Below the pieces are notes generated by a model. The model saw nothing but the letters and a program-made list of their open reading frames with translations. It did no database searches and was not told the DNA's origin. Position numbers and translations under genes: made by a program. From Onthophagus taurus (taxonomy: Eukaryota; Arthropoda; Insecta; Coleoptera; Scarabaeidae): DNA of 64,000 bases. Where the stretch lies: contig NC_091973.1 in the NCBI RefSeq assembly GCF_036711975.1, positions 15,686,001-15,750,000 on the forward strand, given 5' to 3'. Within the stretch, counting starts at the first letter, position 1. Each line of letters starts with the position of its first letter. This document shows, in pieces, positions 50,966 through 62,751 of this stretch.

Positions 50966-52336
50966 TTAGATATAATTGTTGGGTTGCTTGGAGGATCCCT
51001 TTCCTGGGGATTTGTCTTGTACTATTTGATCACGGAAGGATTTTAGGGCTGTAATGAGGACAAGGAGGTTTATTAGGTTATTTATCTCGGCCATTATGTT
51101 ATCCAACTCAAAAAATTCGGCCTGACTGGCGGCTGGTGTAGGTGCCGGGGCTGTTGGTTTCGGAGGTTGAACTGGAACGAGGGGCGGCTGGGCGGCGGTG
51201 GTATTTCTTTTTGTGACGACGTTCCATGGCGTCGTCATCGTTGGTGGTGGTGGTGGTAGAGTCCTTTGGGGGGCTGCTTGTGGTTGTCCGGGAAGTTTGA
51301 TGCGTCGTTTCATCAGGGCCTCGGCGTAGTTTGGACAATTGACCGAGTTGGCCGTGTGAGGGCCTTTACAATTTGCACACGACACAGGTAAACCATTTTC
51401 GTGGATTATTTCGCATTTCGACGTAGCGTGGTCGCCGATACATTTGACACATTTCGGCCTCGCATAGCAATTTGTTGTTGCATGACCCCATTTTTGACAA
51501 TTTTTGCATTGGATTAGTAATTTATTGTTCTTCACAAAATCCCAGAAGACACGTGTTCTGAGTACGTATCTAACTTTTTCTTGTAGGACTTTCAGCGATT
51601 TAATGTTACTGAGGGTAACCATATATTTCGGGAATCTGGTTCCCCTCATTTTAAAGCATTTTGTAACATCGATGTCGTGCTCCGTTTTTAGATCTTCTAT
51701 TACTTCAGAAGGGTCGATTTCATGAGGCAAACCATCGATGACGAATGCCCTTTCTCGTTCTTCCTTCGGGGTATGTGCGTGGAAGGGTGATTTTTGGTTT
51801 TTTAGGTTTTCCATTACGATGTTGCGTTTGTCGGGATTTTTTGTGTACACCGTGCAACCGGTTTTGGTGTATCTGAGCGTATATTCATTTTTCCCAATCC
51901 AGTCGTTTAGGTCGGCGGTTATACTTGTGTGGTTAGAGTTGCCCTCTATGTGAATGGAGATGGGTGGTGATGTTCGTTTAACGGTTTGTGTTGGTTTTTT
52001 GGGGATAACAAAGGAGTTTTTTGTTGGTATATCAATTACTTCGTGAAGAAGTGAGTATTTATTGGAAGTTGGAACGGAAATGTAGGTTTTTGTTTGGTTT
52101 GTTGTTGTTGAGGTTGAGGGTTCACTTACGGTTCTTTTTGGAGTATTTTTTTGGTTTTTCTGAATGTATGCTTCCTTGGAAAGTTTGGTTTTCTTTGGCA
52201 AAACTTCTTCCTCGCTGGATTCTTCCATTTCCACGGTATTTTCGGAATTCGCGGATTCCGAGGTTATAGTTACGTCGGATTCTTCACCCGAGTTGTCTTC
52301 TGTCACTTTGCTTGATTCGCGTTTATGTTTCCCCAT
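50966..52336 (-). CDS. Jockey ORF1 nucleic-acid-binding protein
   Basis: The first ATG is at 52336, giving about 456 residues; in-frame sequence continues to 52378 without an ATG. The N-terminal third is charged and Ser/Glu-rich. A PRE-like region (RVFWDFVKNNKLLIQC) precedes three Cys-rich knuckles (CKNCQKWGHATTNC, CVKCIGDHATSKC, CANCKGPHTANSVNC) at about 285-345. A Pro/Thr-rich tail follows. Jockey ORF1 binds element RNA and can direct it to chromosome ends. The frame is intact. Confidence 0.88.
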   Translation of the reverse strand: MGKHKRESSKVTEDNSGEESDVTITSESANSENTVEMEESSEEEVLPKKTKLSKEAYIQKNQKNTPKRTVSEPSTSTTTNQTKTYISVPTSNKYSLLHEVIDIPTKNSFVIPKKPTQTVKRTSPPISIHIEGNSNHTSITADLNDWIGKNEYTLRYTKTGCTVYTKNPDKRNIVMENLKNQKSPFHAHTPKEERERAFVIDGLPHEIDPSEVIEDLKTEHDIDVTKCFKMRGTRFPKYMVTLSNIKSLKVLQEKVRYVLRTRVFWDFVKNNKLLIQCKNCQKWGHATTNCYARPKCVKCIGDHATSKCEIIHENGLPVSCANCKGPHTANSVNCPNYAEALMKRRIKLPGQPQAAPQRTLPPPPPTMTTPWNVVTKRNTTAAQPPLVPVQPPKPTAPAPTPAASQAEFFELDNIMAEINNLINLLVLITALKSFRDQIVQDKSPGKGSSKQPNNYI

Positions 52337-52635
52337 TATGGGGCGCGTGTTTTTACTCGGTTTGTGTAATTCGCTCACTTTAATTTAAAAGTTTTTAAGT
52401 TTAAAACGAATGTTTAACTCGAAAAACCGGGGTACTCAGGTACCTGAGTTACCCGACGGACCCGACCGACGAGCCGGGTTCTTTGTTTAGCCGGCGGCGC
52501 AGGTAAGTTTTTAGAAAAACTGTTCTGCGAAAAACGATAGCTTAATCACGTACGCACTGTCACACTCAGAAATTTCGGAGCACTTACGAAGGGAGGGGAG
52601 GGACGTCCGCTCGGTTCGAAAGCTCGAATGGAACT

Positions 52636-52860
52636 TCTACATTCAAAGCCGTGCTCATAATTCCTCGACCAATCGAAACTGTATACTAAAGACAAATTTT
52701 ATCGTACTTCTACTATTGTGAAATATTTTGAATATTTTGAAATCGATTTTCTCGGATATTTTCCAGCACACTGATCTTCAATCCCTATAAATATGAACAA
52801 AATCGGTGATGACGAACCCGTAAGGTCCCCTTGTGAGATAAGGGGGTCACGATGAAATGA
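52636..52860 (-). repeat. SINE-like repeat, 5' part of copy 2
   Basis: Reverse complement carries the same core as 44340-44620 (CAAGGGGACCTTACGGGTTC). It is split from its tRNA-like 3' half by the Jockey LINE. Confidence 0.75.
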
Positions 52861-53690
52861 GATGTACCCTCCGAAAATTGCTTAAAATGGAGCGCGATAA
52901 AAGATTCAAATTACCGAAAAGCCGTTTACTTTCGACGAGATACTCAAGCGATTAAAGATGATATCACTCGAATTCAGAGGCAAATAGATGCGTTGGGAGT
53001 AATTGCGACAAGTAGCGCGGAATTTCGTAATATTTGTAATCACCTTCGACATTTAGTTTGGTCGCGCAAATCGGGCTGAGGTAACGACGGAAACCAGCAA
53101 GAGAAATAGTGTCTTTGTCGACGCGTTTAGAAATGAAAGCGAGAGGTTCTTCGACACCTCAAAAGTCTAACTAGCCCCCGGTTGAAAATATAGTTTCGGA
53201 TGAGCCTAGTTTGGAATCGGTTAATATATCAGACGACGAAGAGATTTCGGTAAACGTGAGGAGAAGGGAGAAGGAAGAATTTCGAGAAGGAGTTTTCGAG
53301 TATCGAAAACTGTTCTTTTTACATCGACAGTCGATTTATTCACCGATAAAGCTCTCATTTGGTACCGTGCGAACCGCGATAATTATACGAACTGGGAACA
53401 CGTAGAGGATTTGCGTTCTGAATTTCAGACCTCCGATTATGTTGAGGCCCGACTGAACGTATTGGCATTTATGTTTCAATAATGCGAAATATGTTTTCTC
53501 GTATGAGCGCGAAAGTATCGGAAACGGGACAGTTACGTATAATTCTTAAAAACTTAGCACCGGCCTTCTAACGACAACTTACGTTGATCGATATTGTTTC
53601 ATTCGAACATCTTTTACAGCTAGGAAGACAGTTAGAAGCAACTAAGTCTGCGGTTAACCGGATTATATACCTAATAGTCGTATAATTTTA
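52861..53690 (+). pseudogene. gypsy-type Gag remnant
   Basis: The plus strand encodes an acidic region (NISDDEEISVNVRRRE) followed in another frame by DKALIWYRANRDNY and later VEDLRSEFQTSDY, typical of the capsid part of one gypsy Gag type. Several stops and shifts occur. No protease follows on this strand. Confidence 0.65.
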
Positions 53691-54660
53691 TCAACCTATC
53701 AATATTCAATTAAATTTATAAATTCTAAAGAGAACATAATCGCGGACGCATTGTCGCGGCTACCGTTAACATAAACATGAAGAGAACGTCGATATGGGTT
53801 ATTTATTCTATTTACAAGAATTTCCACCAATAAATCATAAACAAATTAAAATGCAAACTAGAATAGATTCAATTCTGAGTAAAGTTTACAGTTATTGCTC
53901 ACACGGCGGGCGGGATCAGAAAGAGATAGGGGATAAATTATTTACGTTTGTAAATAAGAAAGACCAATTACATTTAGAATACGACTGTATAGTATGGGGT
54001 TGTAAAGTTGTAAAATCTGTGCCGCAGTAATGAATAATCCACCTAAAATTGCTCCTAGACCCTGGCCCTTAACAAATAGACCATGGAATAGACTTCATTT
54101 AGACTTTTTATCACCTATTTTTAGTAAACGTTATTTAATTTTAATTGATACGTACACCAAATGAATTGAGGTTGAGCAAATGAGTTGTACAAATGTAAAA
54201 TCATTAATTACCTTTTTGAGAAAAATATTTTGCAGTTTTCCTCTGCAGAATTTGGTAATTATTTAAAATTGAATGGTATTCGGCAAATGCTCTCGCCTCC
54301 ATATCATCCACAGAGCAATGGAGCTGCAGAGAATGTCGTGAAAATAATTAAAAATGCAATAAAGAAAGCAGCATTATAAAAAGAAGATGTAAATATAGCT
54401 TTGTGTAGATATTTATTTGATTACCGCAATGTATCTTAAAGTTCTACCGAAGTTAGTCCAGCTGTGGCCATGTTTGGAAGAAAATTAAAATCAGTTAAAA
54501 AGAAAGAAATAAGATTCTGGATATGAACGAGGAAGTATTAGTCAAATCTTATCAAAACTTAACATGCCAACTTGGGAAAAAGTTTTTATTCGAGAAGTAA
54601 TGGTAGACACGCGTGAAACTTGCTCTGCTATTAAAACGTATTTATTTTATAGTTAAAATA
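53691..54660 (+). pseudogene. gypsy pol remnant: RNase H end and integrase
   Basis: Fragments include NVDMGYLFYLQEFPPINHKQ, then HLDFLSPIFSKRYLILIDTYTK (first Asp area), SAEFGNYLKLNGI and SPPYHPQSNGAAENVV (Glu area) of a K02A2.6-like integrase. Segments are missing and stops interrupt. It could be the 3' part of gypsy-2 separated by later insertions, but that is not proven. Confidence 0.75.
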
Positions 54661-54690
54661 AGAGTAACAAGGTATCAGTGAAAAAGCGTA

Positions 54691-54846
54691 ATGACCGAGA
54701 AAACGCGCTTTGGTACGGATCGTCGTGAGCTAGTTAAATCGTGTGTAATGGATATAATAAAAGACAATGATTTCCTAAAAGTATTACGCGAAACCATTGC
54801 ACAAGAAATCGACTGTGTTTTTGCAGAGAAGATCGGAAGAAATTAA
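54691..54846 (+). pseudogene. possible LINE ORF1 N-terminal fragment
   Basis: An ATG opens a 51-residue frame that is helical and charged (DRRELVKSCVMDIIKDNDFL), like the starts of some insect LINE ORF1 proteins. It ends at a stop. Support is weak. Confidence 0.3.
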
Positions 54847-54949
54847 CCACCATACAAACATAAAGTACCAACCCATCTATAAGGAGAAAGAAAAACTAAA
54901 CAAGAAGGACGAAAAACAGGCAGTAGGCATATTCTAACTCTATTCCGCA

Positions 54950-56700
54950 CGCTACGTACGAAAATATATTTGTTCGTTGTATGGTTTTAAATGCGAAACA
55001 TGCCAATGTCCGACAAGAGAATTGCCATCACTATCCTCGCGCTCGTAAACCTCAGGTGAGATTTTCTTCCGAACGCGAAAAGGTCCTAAATACTTATTAA
55101 CCATTTTACCCGATATACCCTTCTAAGTAACCGATATCATAAAATTCCGTCGTAAAACAAGTACTCCCTCATTAAAATCGACTTTCCTACTCCTAAGATT
55201 ATATCTATTGAAAGCAATATCCAACGCTTTTTATACGGCAATGTATCTCCTTAAACAACGATCCGAAAACCCTTTCCCGTTTTCCCACATCATCAAACTT
55301 TCTGCCTCCAAACATATCATGAAACTCTCCGTCAAGCACCATTTCCCTACCATAATTATCGAAATATGGGGAGTAACCCGTTACTTCATGTTTTGCAGTT
55401 CTTAGCGCGCAAACTACTTTACTCAAGTACCGATCCCATTTTCTGTGATTATCACTTACATATGCGTCAAGCATGGTTTTAATAGTACGATTAACCCTTT
55501 CGGTAGGGTTCACTTGCGCGTGATAATACGGAGTATATTTACTAGTCACGTTATAAGTTTTCAGTAGTTGTTTATAAAGATTCGACCGAAATTGAACTCC
55601 ATTATCGGAAATGATCACTCTAGGTACACCGTCAAAAAGATACCTTCCTCAAGGTTTCGAACCACAAGCTACCGCGTAGCTTGTCGCAGAGGAAAACATA
55701 CTCGGAACTTGCTAAATGTATCGAATACAACAAGATATAAGAAAATTCGCGTGAGCTTCTCGGTAAGGGACCTATTATATCAACACTAATTTGTTCCCAC
55801 GGTTTTCCAATTCCTAAATGACTTTTCATCTCACCGTCTTTCGATTTTTGTTCAGGTTTTATTCTTTGACATACTTCACACCTCCGTACATTTTTGATTA
55901 TATCACATTTTAATTTTGGCCATTAATATTGTTGTGCTATCTTTGCTATGGTTTTAAACATCCCGAGATGACCTCCGATGGTCGCATCGTCGTGAAAACG
56001 TTTAATGATCCTAATACGACTAGGTTTGGGAACGACTAAACGCTAACCTTCATCACCAGATAATTTCGAGTATTTGACGTTAATTATTTTAAAGATTTTA
56101 CCGTTTTCGACCCGATACAAAAGGAAGTTTCCAGGTTTCGATTCAATTCTCGATCGCAAATCATCATACCATACGTCCCTCACCTCGTCAACAATCTGCT
56201 TAACCACCTCCTCCACCAATACCGGTACCGAACGCGACAAACCGTCAGGAACTACGTGTTCTTTACCCTTTCTGTGCTTGATCGTATAGTTGTATTGTTG
56301 AAGTCTTATAGACCACCGAGCTAACCGACCGGAAGGAGTTGTTAAACTATTTAGCCATACAAGCGAGTAGTTATCTGTGATCACTGTAAAATGAGCACCC
56401 TCCACGTAAGGTCTAAGTTTTTCGATTGTCCACAAAACCGCAAGGCATTCTTTTTCTGTTGTACTGTACTTCTGTTCTTGAGGCGTTAATGACCTACTCA
56501 GATAGCATATCACGTTTTCGCCCGACTCGTACTCTTGTGTTAAAACCGCCCCAATACCGTAGTCAGAGGCATCTGTCTGTATCACGAAATCATGATCAAA
56601 ATTGGGTCGAGATAATATCGGAGCAAATACCAATTTAAATTCCCTACGTGAACTACTGAAGACTGCGTTGCGATAAAAATGATCACAAGTGTGTGCCACT
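54950..56700 (-). pseudogene. gypsy pol remnant: RNase H and integrase, minus strand
   Basis: RNase H at 56040-56650 has VIQTDASDYGIGAVL, STTEKECLAVLWTIEK, TDNYSLVWL and VPDGLSRSVP. Integrase pieces include ISVDIIGPLPRSS (first Asp area), ISDNGVQFRSN, and the region up to GREMVLDGEFHD. A chromo-like C-terminal end (GHWHVSHLKPYN) is near 54975. Protease and RT are absent; frameshifts and stops separate pieces. Confidence 0.85.
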
Positions 56701-56972
56701 CTCAGCATAGGAGAATTCTGAAAGACATTCGTGCGATGAATGGGAGTGTGAAATATATAATCTAATCGAACCAATCGGGGAGAAACGCGTATAGTAATAG
56801 TTTCAAGAAGTGCTGGCGACTCGAAGCTGCCATTGATAATTTTGTGGTATGTTAAGGCATTAGATCTATTTACGGTCCTCAAACGATTCTCGAGAAATCC
56901 TGTTCTATCTTCCGGATTAAAAAAAAAGTTTCTAGAAAATATTAATGATAGCAGTTAAATATGAAATTTTAC

Positions 56973-57558
56973 TTAATTGTACATGAAACGTACATATTCA
57001 TTTCCATCATTGTTTTCATAACAATGAAATAATTTTGTTATTTCTTTAGCATATTTACTTTTTACATCTTTTCCAGGATAGCTACCATGTTTTTCACTGA
57101 TTATTGACACAACAATGTTTGTTTTTTTTCTACTTGAAGTACTGAGGTCTTTGCTTGACGCATATTCACTTAACAGTTCCTTGCCATCAACTCGGGCCAT
57201 TAATATTTGTTGGAATTCCTGTGGATTGCCGATGTTATTACACATTTAATTATTTGAGTTTGAAGATGAGATCTACCTCTACATTTCCACAGTTTTTGTG
57301 AACTTCAGGTATAGGAGACAGAGGTGCTTGTAATAATACGCTAACGGGCAGATCGCTCGCTCCGCTAGTAAGAGATGTTGTCGTTGCGACCGACAAATGG
57401 CTTCCAGGACGACTTTCAGGAGCTGTCATAGAAAAGCACATAGATATTGAAATATCGGTGTGAAGACAGCAGTAAAAATTTCCGATGATACCCGAACGCC
57501 CATAGACGTCCGTAATACCGGACACACGGGGTATCAATTTTTTCGAACAAAAAAACAT
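56973..57558 (-). pseudogene. uncharacterised transposon-associated fragment
   Basis: Two adjacent minus-strand frames meet near 57247. The downstream one has GKELLSEYASSKDLS and SEKHGSYPGKDVKSKYAKEITKLF; the latter resembles a SYPSK...LAKEIVKxFP block in many uncharacterised insect proteins (some transposon-encoded). The upstream one is low-complexity with a TATTTSLTSGAS region. No catalytic motif is seen. It might be a host-gene fragment. Confidence 0.35.
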
Positions 57559-57654
57559 TACATTATCAACTTAACAAGTTAATTACAGTATATTAAAAGT
57601 AATTAGACAAAATTAAAATATATTTGTCACTAATACCAAGGTACAATCAGCAAT

Positions 57655-58750
57655 TTTAATTAAAATTAGTGGCTCCAGCTCCCTTATTGGTTCGAAGATC
57701 CGAACCAAACTTTATATACGCCTTCTAGACATGATAAAAAATATATTCATCGAAAGAAATTCCACTTGCAAATGGTCCGCGGGGGTGAACTACCCATCAG
57801 TAGATTTTAATTACCCCTACCGCCCTTATTCGGACGAAGATCCGAACCAAACTTTACACAAGTGATCTAGACTACATTAGAATCAAATATCCGCTAACAA
57901 TGTTCACTTGCATAGGGACCGCGGGGGTTAACTACCTACCAGTAGATTTTAATTGTCCCTACCACCCCTATTCGATGGAAGATCCGAACCAAACTTTACA
58001 CAAATCTTCTAGACTACATTAGAATCAAATATCCGTTAACAATTTCCACTTGCATAGGGACTGCGGGGGTGAACTACCCACCAGTAGATTTTAATTATCC
58101 CTACCGCCCTTATTCGGTCGAAGATCCAAACCAAACTTTACACAAATCTTCTAGACTACATTAGAATCAAATATCCGTTAACAATTTTCACTTGCATAGG
58201 GACTGCGGGGTGAACTACCCACCAGTAGATTTTAATTACCCCTACCGCCCTTATTCGGTCGAAGATCCGAACCAAACTTCACACAAATCTTCTCGACTAC
58301 ATTAGAATCAAATATCCGTCAACAATTTCCACTTGCATAGGGACCGTGGGAGTGAACAAACTTTACACAAATCTTCTAGACTACATTAGAATCAAATATC
58401 CGTTAACAATTTCCACTGGCATAGGGACCGCAGGGGTGAACTACCCACCAGTAGATTTTAATTACCCCCTACCGCTCTTATTCGGTCGAAGATCCGAACC
58501 AAACTTTACACAAATCTTCTAGACTACATTAGAATCAAATATCCGTTATGAATTTTCACTTGCATAGGGACCGCGGGGGTGAACTACCCACCTATAGATT
58601 TTAATTATCCCTACCGCCCTTATTCGGTCGAAGATCGGAACCAAGCTTTACACAAATCTTCTAGACTACCTTAGAATCAAATATCCGTTAATAATTTCCA
58701 CTTGCATAGGGACCGCGGGGGTGAACTACCCACCAGTAGATTTAAATTAC
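57655..58750. repeat. 142-bp satellite array, about 7.6 units
   Basis: The segment TAGATTTTAATT recurs at 57801, 57943, 58085, 58226, 58452, 58595 and 58738, with spacing of 141-143 bp except one interval of 226 bp, which holds a unit shortened to about 84 bp. Units also share CGAAGATCCGAACCAAAC and CTAGACTACATTAGAATCA. The array ends abruptly at the piggyBac transposase fragment. Confidence 0.92.
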
Positions 58751-58758
58751 CAATACGA

Positions 58759-59040
58759 AGGGGGGCGTTGACACAAATGATCAAATATGTCAAAACTATA
58801 TAGTAACTAGAAAAACCAGGAGGTCGACTTTATCCTGGTATTTTTCAACAATAAATATGGCAGGAAGAAATGCCCAGATTTTGTACAGTTTGAGCGACAA
58901 AACAAAAGCAAAGCCGCAATTTAGAAAAGATTTTCTAAAATCTTTTGGCATTGAAGATGAACGAATTTTTGATCCAAAGAAGCCAAATAACTACCCCGCC
59001 AATCAATTTCTTAAAAGGGAATGCTCCAAGAACCAACATA
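58759..59040 (+). pseudogene. piggyBac transposase C-terminal half, part 1
   Basis: Starts with KGGVDTNDQICQNY (the block with the last catalytic Asp), then TRKTRRSTLSWYF and MAGRNAQILYSLSD, all standard piggyBac blocks. Its length up to the break is about 94 codons. Part 2 resumes at 62243. Confidence 0.8.
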
Positions 59041-59813
59041 TACAGGGTGTCTCACCGAGACCGGTCATTAGACGTTTCTGGTGTTCTGGAATTCAGACTT
59101 AAGCATTATCAATTACGATCTCTTCGTCTAAAATATTTTCAGATTTCTTGCACTTCCGGTTATACCGGAAGTCGCCACCAACTTTATTTTTTTAAATGGA
59201 ACACCCTGAATATTTTTACATATTTGGATTTGTCTGTTTTCAAGGTTTATAAATAACTTTACTTTTTGCAATTTGATTCGGTCGTTCTCGAGTTATTCGA
59301 ATTTTTCTAGAAAAATCTGCTCCAGCAGACATTTGTTCAAAAAATCAGAAAACACTCAATTTTTGGGATATCAATTTAGGATTGAGAACATGCTTAAGCA
59401 ACATGATGGAGTATGTTTTGGTGCCGAGAACTGCGGTCTAGAACGTTTGATCACTTTACTATGGCACGTTAACTTTTCAAAATTTGGAAGTAGCATAACT
59501 TCATTATTTTAAATGGCACCCTCCATATTTTATTTTTTAGTCGTCTTCGGTGTCTCATTCTACATCTTTTATATCCCATATGGCCCATACCTAATATTAA
59601 TAGTTTGGGAGATAATTAGGGTTTTTTGAAAAATGCACACATATCATATGGATATTTAGCCTAGTGTGAAATGAAAAACAAGCCTTCTCAATGAGTTCTT
59701 TTCAAAGACTCACTTGTTTACGTCACTTAATGCATGTGAGCTAATAATTATGTTATGTCCCTTACTATTAGTACTGAAACGAGTTAAAATCGATAACAAT
59801 AACGAAAGTAATA

Positions 59814-61134
59814 CAGTGAAGACCGGTTATAACGAGCAGTCAAGGGACCGAAAAAATTGCTCGCTATAGACGGTACCTCGTTATAGCCAAGGTTGTCGTA
59901 ATATGTAACATAAATTTTAATAGTTGTGCAAAAAGTAGTAACCAGCAATTTTAAGAACGACTTAATAAAATCATTTTGTTTTTGCACTTTTACAATGAAA
60001 TTTTTGTTTATTCACTATCAGAAATTAATCACTATGAGAAATTTTGTTTGCTTTAAAAGTATACGATTGAAAAGGTAAAAACAAAAAAATACATTATCAT
60101 GTTTTTGCAATTTTTCATAACATTATTGTTTAAGACAGATACAACTACCTAATAGACTAAAACTAATTAACTAAACATCTATACTATTATACATCTAAAA
60201 TTAATTTTTATTGAAATATTCTCGGATGTTTTTCTGTTTTATGCTTTTATGTAATAATTCCTGGCAAATATTTTTGTTTGTTGTATTGCATGCGAACATA
60301 CATTAAGTATTGTCCGCATAGTTGGTTGCAATGTAACGTGTCACCCTAGAAAATTTATTCAACACGTTAGACATTATTTCAGTGTCAGATAGAATGGAAC
60401 CAGTAGCAACATCGTCATCGATAGTGGCAAATAAATTTAAATCGATACCGTCTATTTCCAAACCGTTTTTCTCTGCCCAACTAGAAAGATTTTCTTCCGC
60501 AGAGATACGCGTAATTAATTGAGCTAAGGGAATTTCATATTCCTCGCTAAAACTCTCTGCAAGATTGCCGAATGCATGACGAAAGCAATTCATTATTGTT
60601 TCTTTTTTAACATTTATCCATGCGCTGTTTAGCATTATTATGGCATCTAAAATATCGATTTTTAATTTTTCGTTCAGATCCATAGCTTCTACTAACTTGA
60701 ACAATAACTTTTGTCGGTAAAACGTTTTCATTGATTTAATTATGCCTCGGTCCATCGGTTGTAAGACGGAAGTTGAATTTCGCGGAAAGTACGCAAGTTC
60801 AATACATTCTAAGTTGTTAATATGAGGATTTTTGTAACGACATATAGATACAAGTTCACGTAAATCTAGCGATAAACTGAACTGCCCATGGTGCCCAAAT
60901 GGCGCGTCACGACGTCGCCAGATTTTTACGTCATTCGCTCGTTATAGACGGTACAAAACACGCAAAACTACAACCGAGCTCTGGTTATAACCGAACTCTC
61001 GTTATAACCGAGCACGCGTTATAACCGAGATTTTTTACATTGTAAGGATAGGATTTTACACGGGACTTGGAAGCTTGCTCGTTATAGAGACGGTGCTCGT
61101 TATAAAGCATACTCGTTATAACCGGTCTTTACTG
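59814..61134 (-). mobile_element. Tigger-type (pogo) element inside the 3.2-kb element
   Basis: Ends are CAGTGAAGACCGGTTATAACG and its near-complement (CGTTATAACCGGTCTTTACTG), with TA on both sides (59812-59813 and 61135-61136). Internal repeats of GTTATAACCGAG-like hexamer groups lie near 60960-61040. The coding part is on the minus strand. Confidence 0.88.
60303..60830 (-). pseudogene. Tigger transposase C-terminal part
   Basis: The translation begins with FPRNSTSVLQPMDRGIIKS (region of the last catalytic Asp) and continues as TFYRQKLLFKLVEAMD and LDAIIMLNSAWINVKKETI, then an acidic tail to the stop at 60303. It lacks the DNA-binding half and first catalytic Asp, so it cannot act alone. 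Confidence 0.85.
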
Positions 61135-61169
61135 TATTTACACAAATCAAGAAATTTTTAATTTATTTT

Positions 61170-61548
61170 CTTTGCATGAATAGCGCGACAAAGTTCGTAG
61201 TATGATTCGCAGATCTTCTTTGGCAGCTCGAATAGAGGTGTTGGGACTGGGCTCGAAATAAGCCAAGGTATTCACCTCTTCCGTTGCATTATCTACTACA
61301 TTTTTTGGTCAGTTTAACACGTGATTAATTCGTCCAAAATGCAAAAAATTTGCTTCTATTCCTCTAAATTTCCCTTTTGTCATCGGAGATAAATGTGGAT
61401 AATTTTCATTAAACATTCTACAAGTTCTACTAAGAACTTTGTCGCACTTTTCGTGCACAAAAAATAAATTATGGATTTCTTCATTTGCATAAACATTATT
61501 TACGTTATCAATATCCATATTAACTGGTTTTAGACTCACAAGCATCAA
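61170..61548 (-). pseudogene. DUF4817-like transposase N-terminus
   Basis: The frame has YANEEIHNLFFVHEKCDKVLS and ENYPHLSPMTKGKF, like the DUF4817 helix-turn-helix region of insect transposon proteins. After a shift near 61310 it continues as VVDNATEEVNTLAYFEPSPNTS, the second HTH. It then stops. This is the coding remnant of the 3.2-kb element; the nuclease half is missing. Confidence 0.65.
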
Positions 61549-62242
61549 ACAACCTAAATTAGACTTTGACGTTTATCAATAAGTCATTAAACATTTGTTT
61601 TCCATGGCACACTTAATATCCATATGAGCATTTTTCAAAAAACCCTAATTATTTCTCAAACTATTAATGTTAGGCATAGGACATATGGAATATAAAAGAT
61701 GTAAAATGAGACGCCGAAGACGACTAAGTAATAAAATATGGAGGGTGCCATTTAAAAAAATGAAGTTATGGTGCTTCCAAATTTCGAAAAGTTAACTTAT
61801 CATAGTAAAATGACCAAACGATCTAGACAGCCGTTCTCGGCACCAAAACATACTCCATCATGTTGTTTAAGCATGTTCTGAATCCTAAATTGATATCTCA
61901 AAAATTGAGTGTTCTATGATTTTTTGAACAAATGTCCGCTGGAGCAAATTTTTCTAGAAAAATTCGAATAACTCTAGAATTGCTAGTTCAAATTGCAAAA
62001 AGTAAAGTTATTTATAAACCTTCAAAATAGACAAATCCAAATATGTAAAATATACAGGATGTTCCATTTAAAAAAATAAAGTAGGTGGCGACTTCCGGTA
62101 TAACCGGAAGTGCTAGAAATCTGAAAATATTTTAGATGAAGAGAACGTAATTGATGACACTTAAGTCTGCATTTTCAAATTTTTTGTTTGGCCAGAACCC
62201 CAGAAAAGTCTAATGACCGGTCTCGCTGAGACACCCTGTATA

Positions 62243-62440
62243 GACACTCCATCGACATCGCAGCAAACAGATCCATATTCAAGAAAAATCAGAGAACGAT
62301 GCCAATTAGGTGGTAGGGCTAAAAATAATTACACAACAAAAAAATGTGATTAGTGCTATGAATTTATGTGCAAAAATCATCTGATTATAAAACAAGTTTA
62401 TCTCAAATGTAATGATCCCAATAAATCAGATGACTCATAA
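62243..62440 (+). pseudogene. piggyBac transposase C-terminal half, part 2
   Basis: Has TPSTSQQTDPYSRKIRERCQ followed by a Cys-rich end (KKC, CYEFMCKNH), the Cys-rich C-terminal domain of piggyBac transposases. One stop interrupts it. It continues part 1 (58759-59040) across the 3.2-kb element. Confidence 0.72.
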
Positions 62441-62751
62441 TAATTTTAACTTTTTTTTTAAATTATTTTAGAATGTCTCTTTTTAATGTATTTATTATAT
62501 TTATTTGAACTCTTTTTCAGTAAAATAAGTGTTGTTCTATTTTTATTTTGTTTTTCTTTGTTTGTCTTAGATTTTCTTATTCTTTGGTATAATATTATAC
62601 TATTATCATTTCATTTGTTCATTTATTTTTATATTCTAAATAAGAATTAAGCAATACAGTAACCGGCTTCTTAAAAAGAATAGAATACCAGGAGTGGAAT
62701 AAAGTACGCCGACGCGCGGGTTTGATTTTTCAAAACACACGGGACTAAAGG

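Larger units (their letters stand above)
47422..52635 (-). mobile_element. Jockey-type LINE, nearly complete
   Basis: The 5.2-kb element is on the minus strand: 5' UTR (52635-52337), ORF1 (52336-50966), ORF2 (50956-47852), 3' UTR and a tail near 47422 with AATAAA and ATTTC repeats. A 14-bp target duplication (TCTACATTCAAAGC) bounds it. A MITE interrupts ORF2. Confidence 0.9.
59041..62240. mobile_element. 3.2-kb element with about 600-bp inverted repeats
   Basis: Ends are TACAGGGTGTCTCACCGAG and its near-complement, flanked by TA on both sides (59039-59040 and 62241-62242). Complementary arms run from 59041 to about 59680 and 61600 to 62240. It encodes a DUF4817-like protein (61170-61548) and contains a Tigger insertion. 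Confidence 0.88.
58755..62751 (+). mobile_element. piggyBac-like element, 3' part, with nested insertions
   Basis: Only the C-terminal transposase region and right end remain. The right end (CGGGACTAAAGG) abuts TTAA at 62752-62755. The left side is replaced by satellite sequence. A 3.2-kb element splits the transposase. Confidence 0.75.

Noticed and set aside
53000..56700. One complete gypsy element spanning 53-56.7 kb
   Set aside because: The Gag and first pol remnant are on the plus strand while the second pol remnant is on the minus strand, so at least two elements are involved.
56973..57558. Host gene exons
   Set aside because: No splice structure or recognised host domain; a similar block occurs in transposon-encoded proteins, so it was left as an uncharacterised fragment.
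57655..58750. CRISPR-like array
   Set aside because: Units are 142 bp with no unique spacers; this is a eukaryotic satellite.
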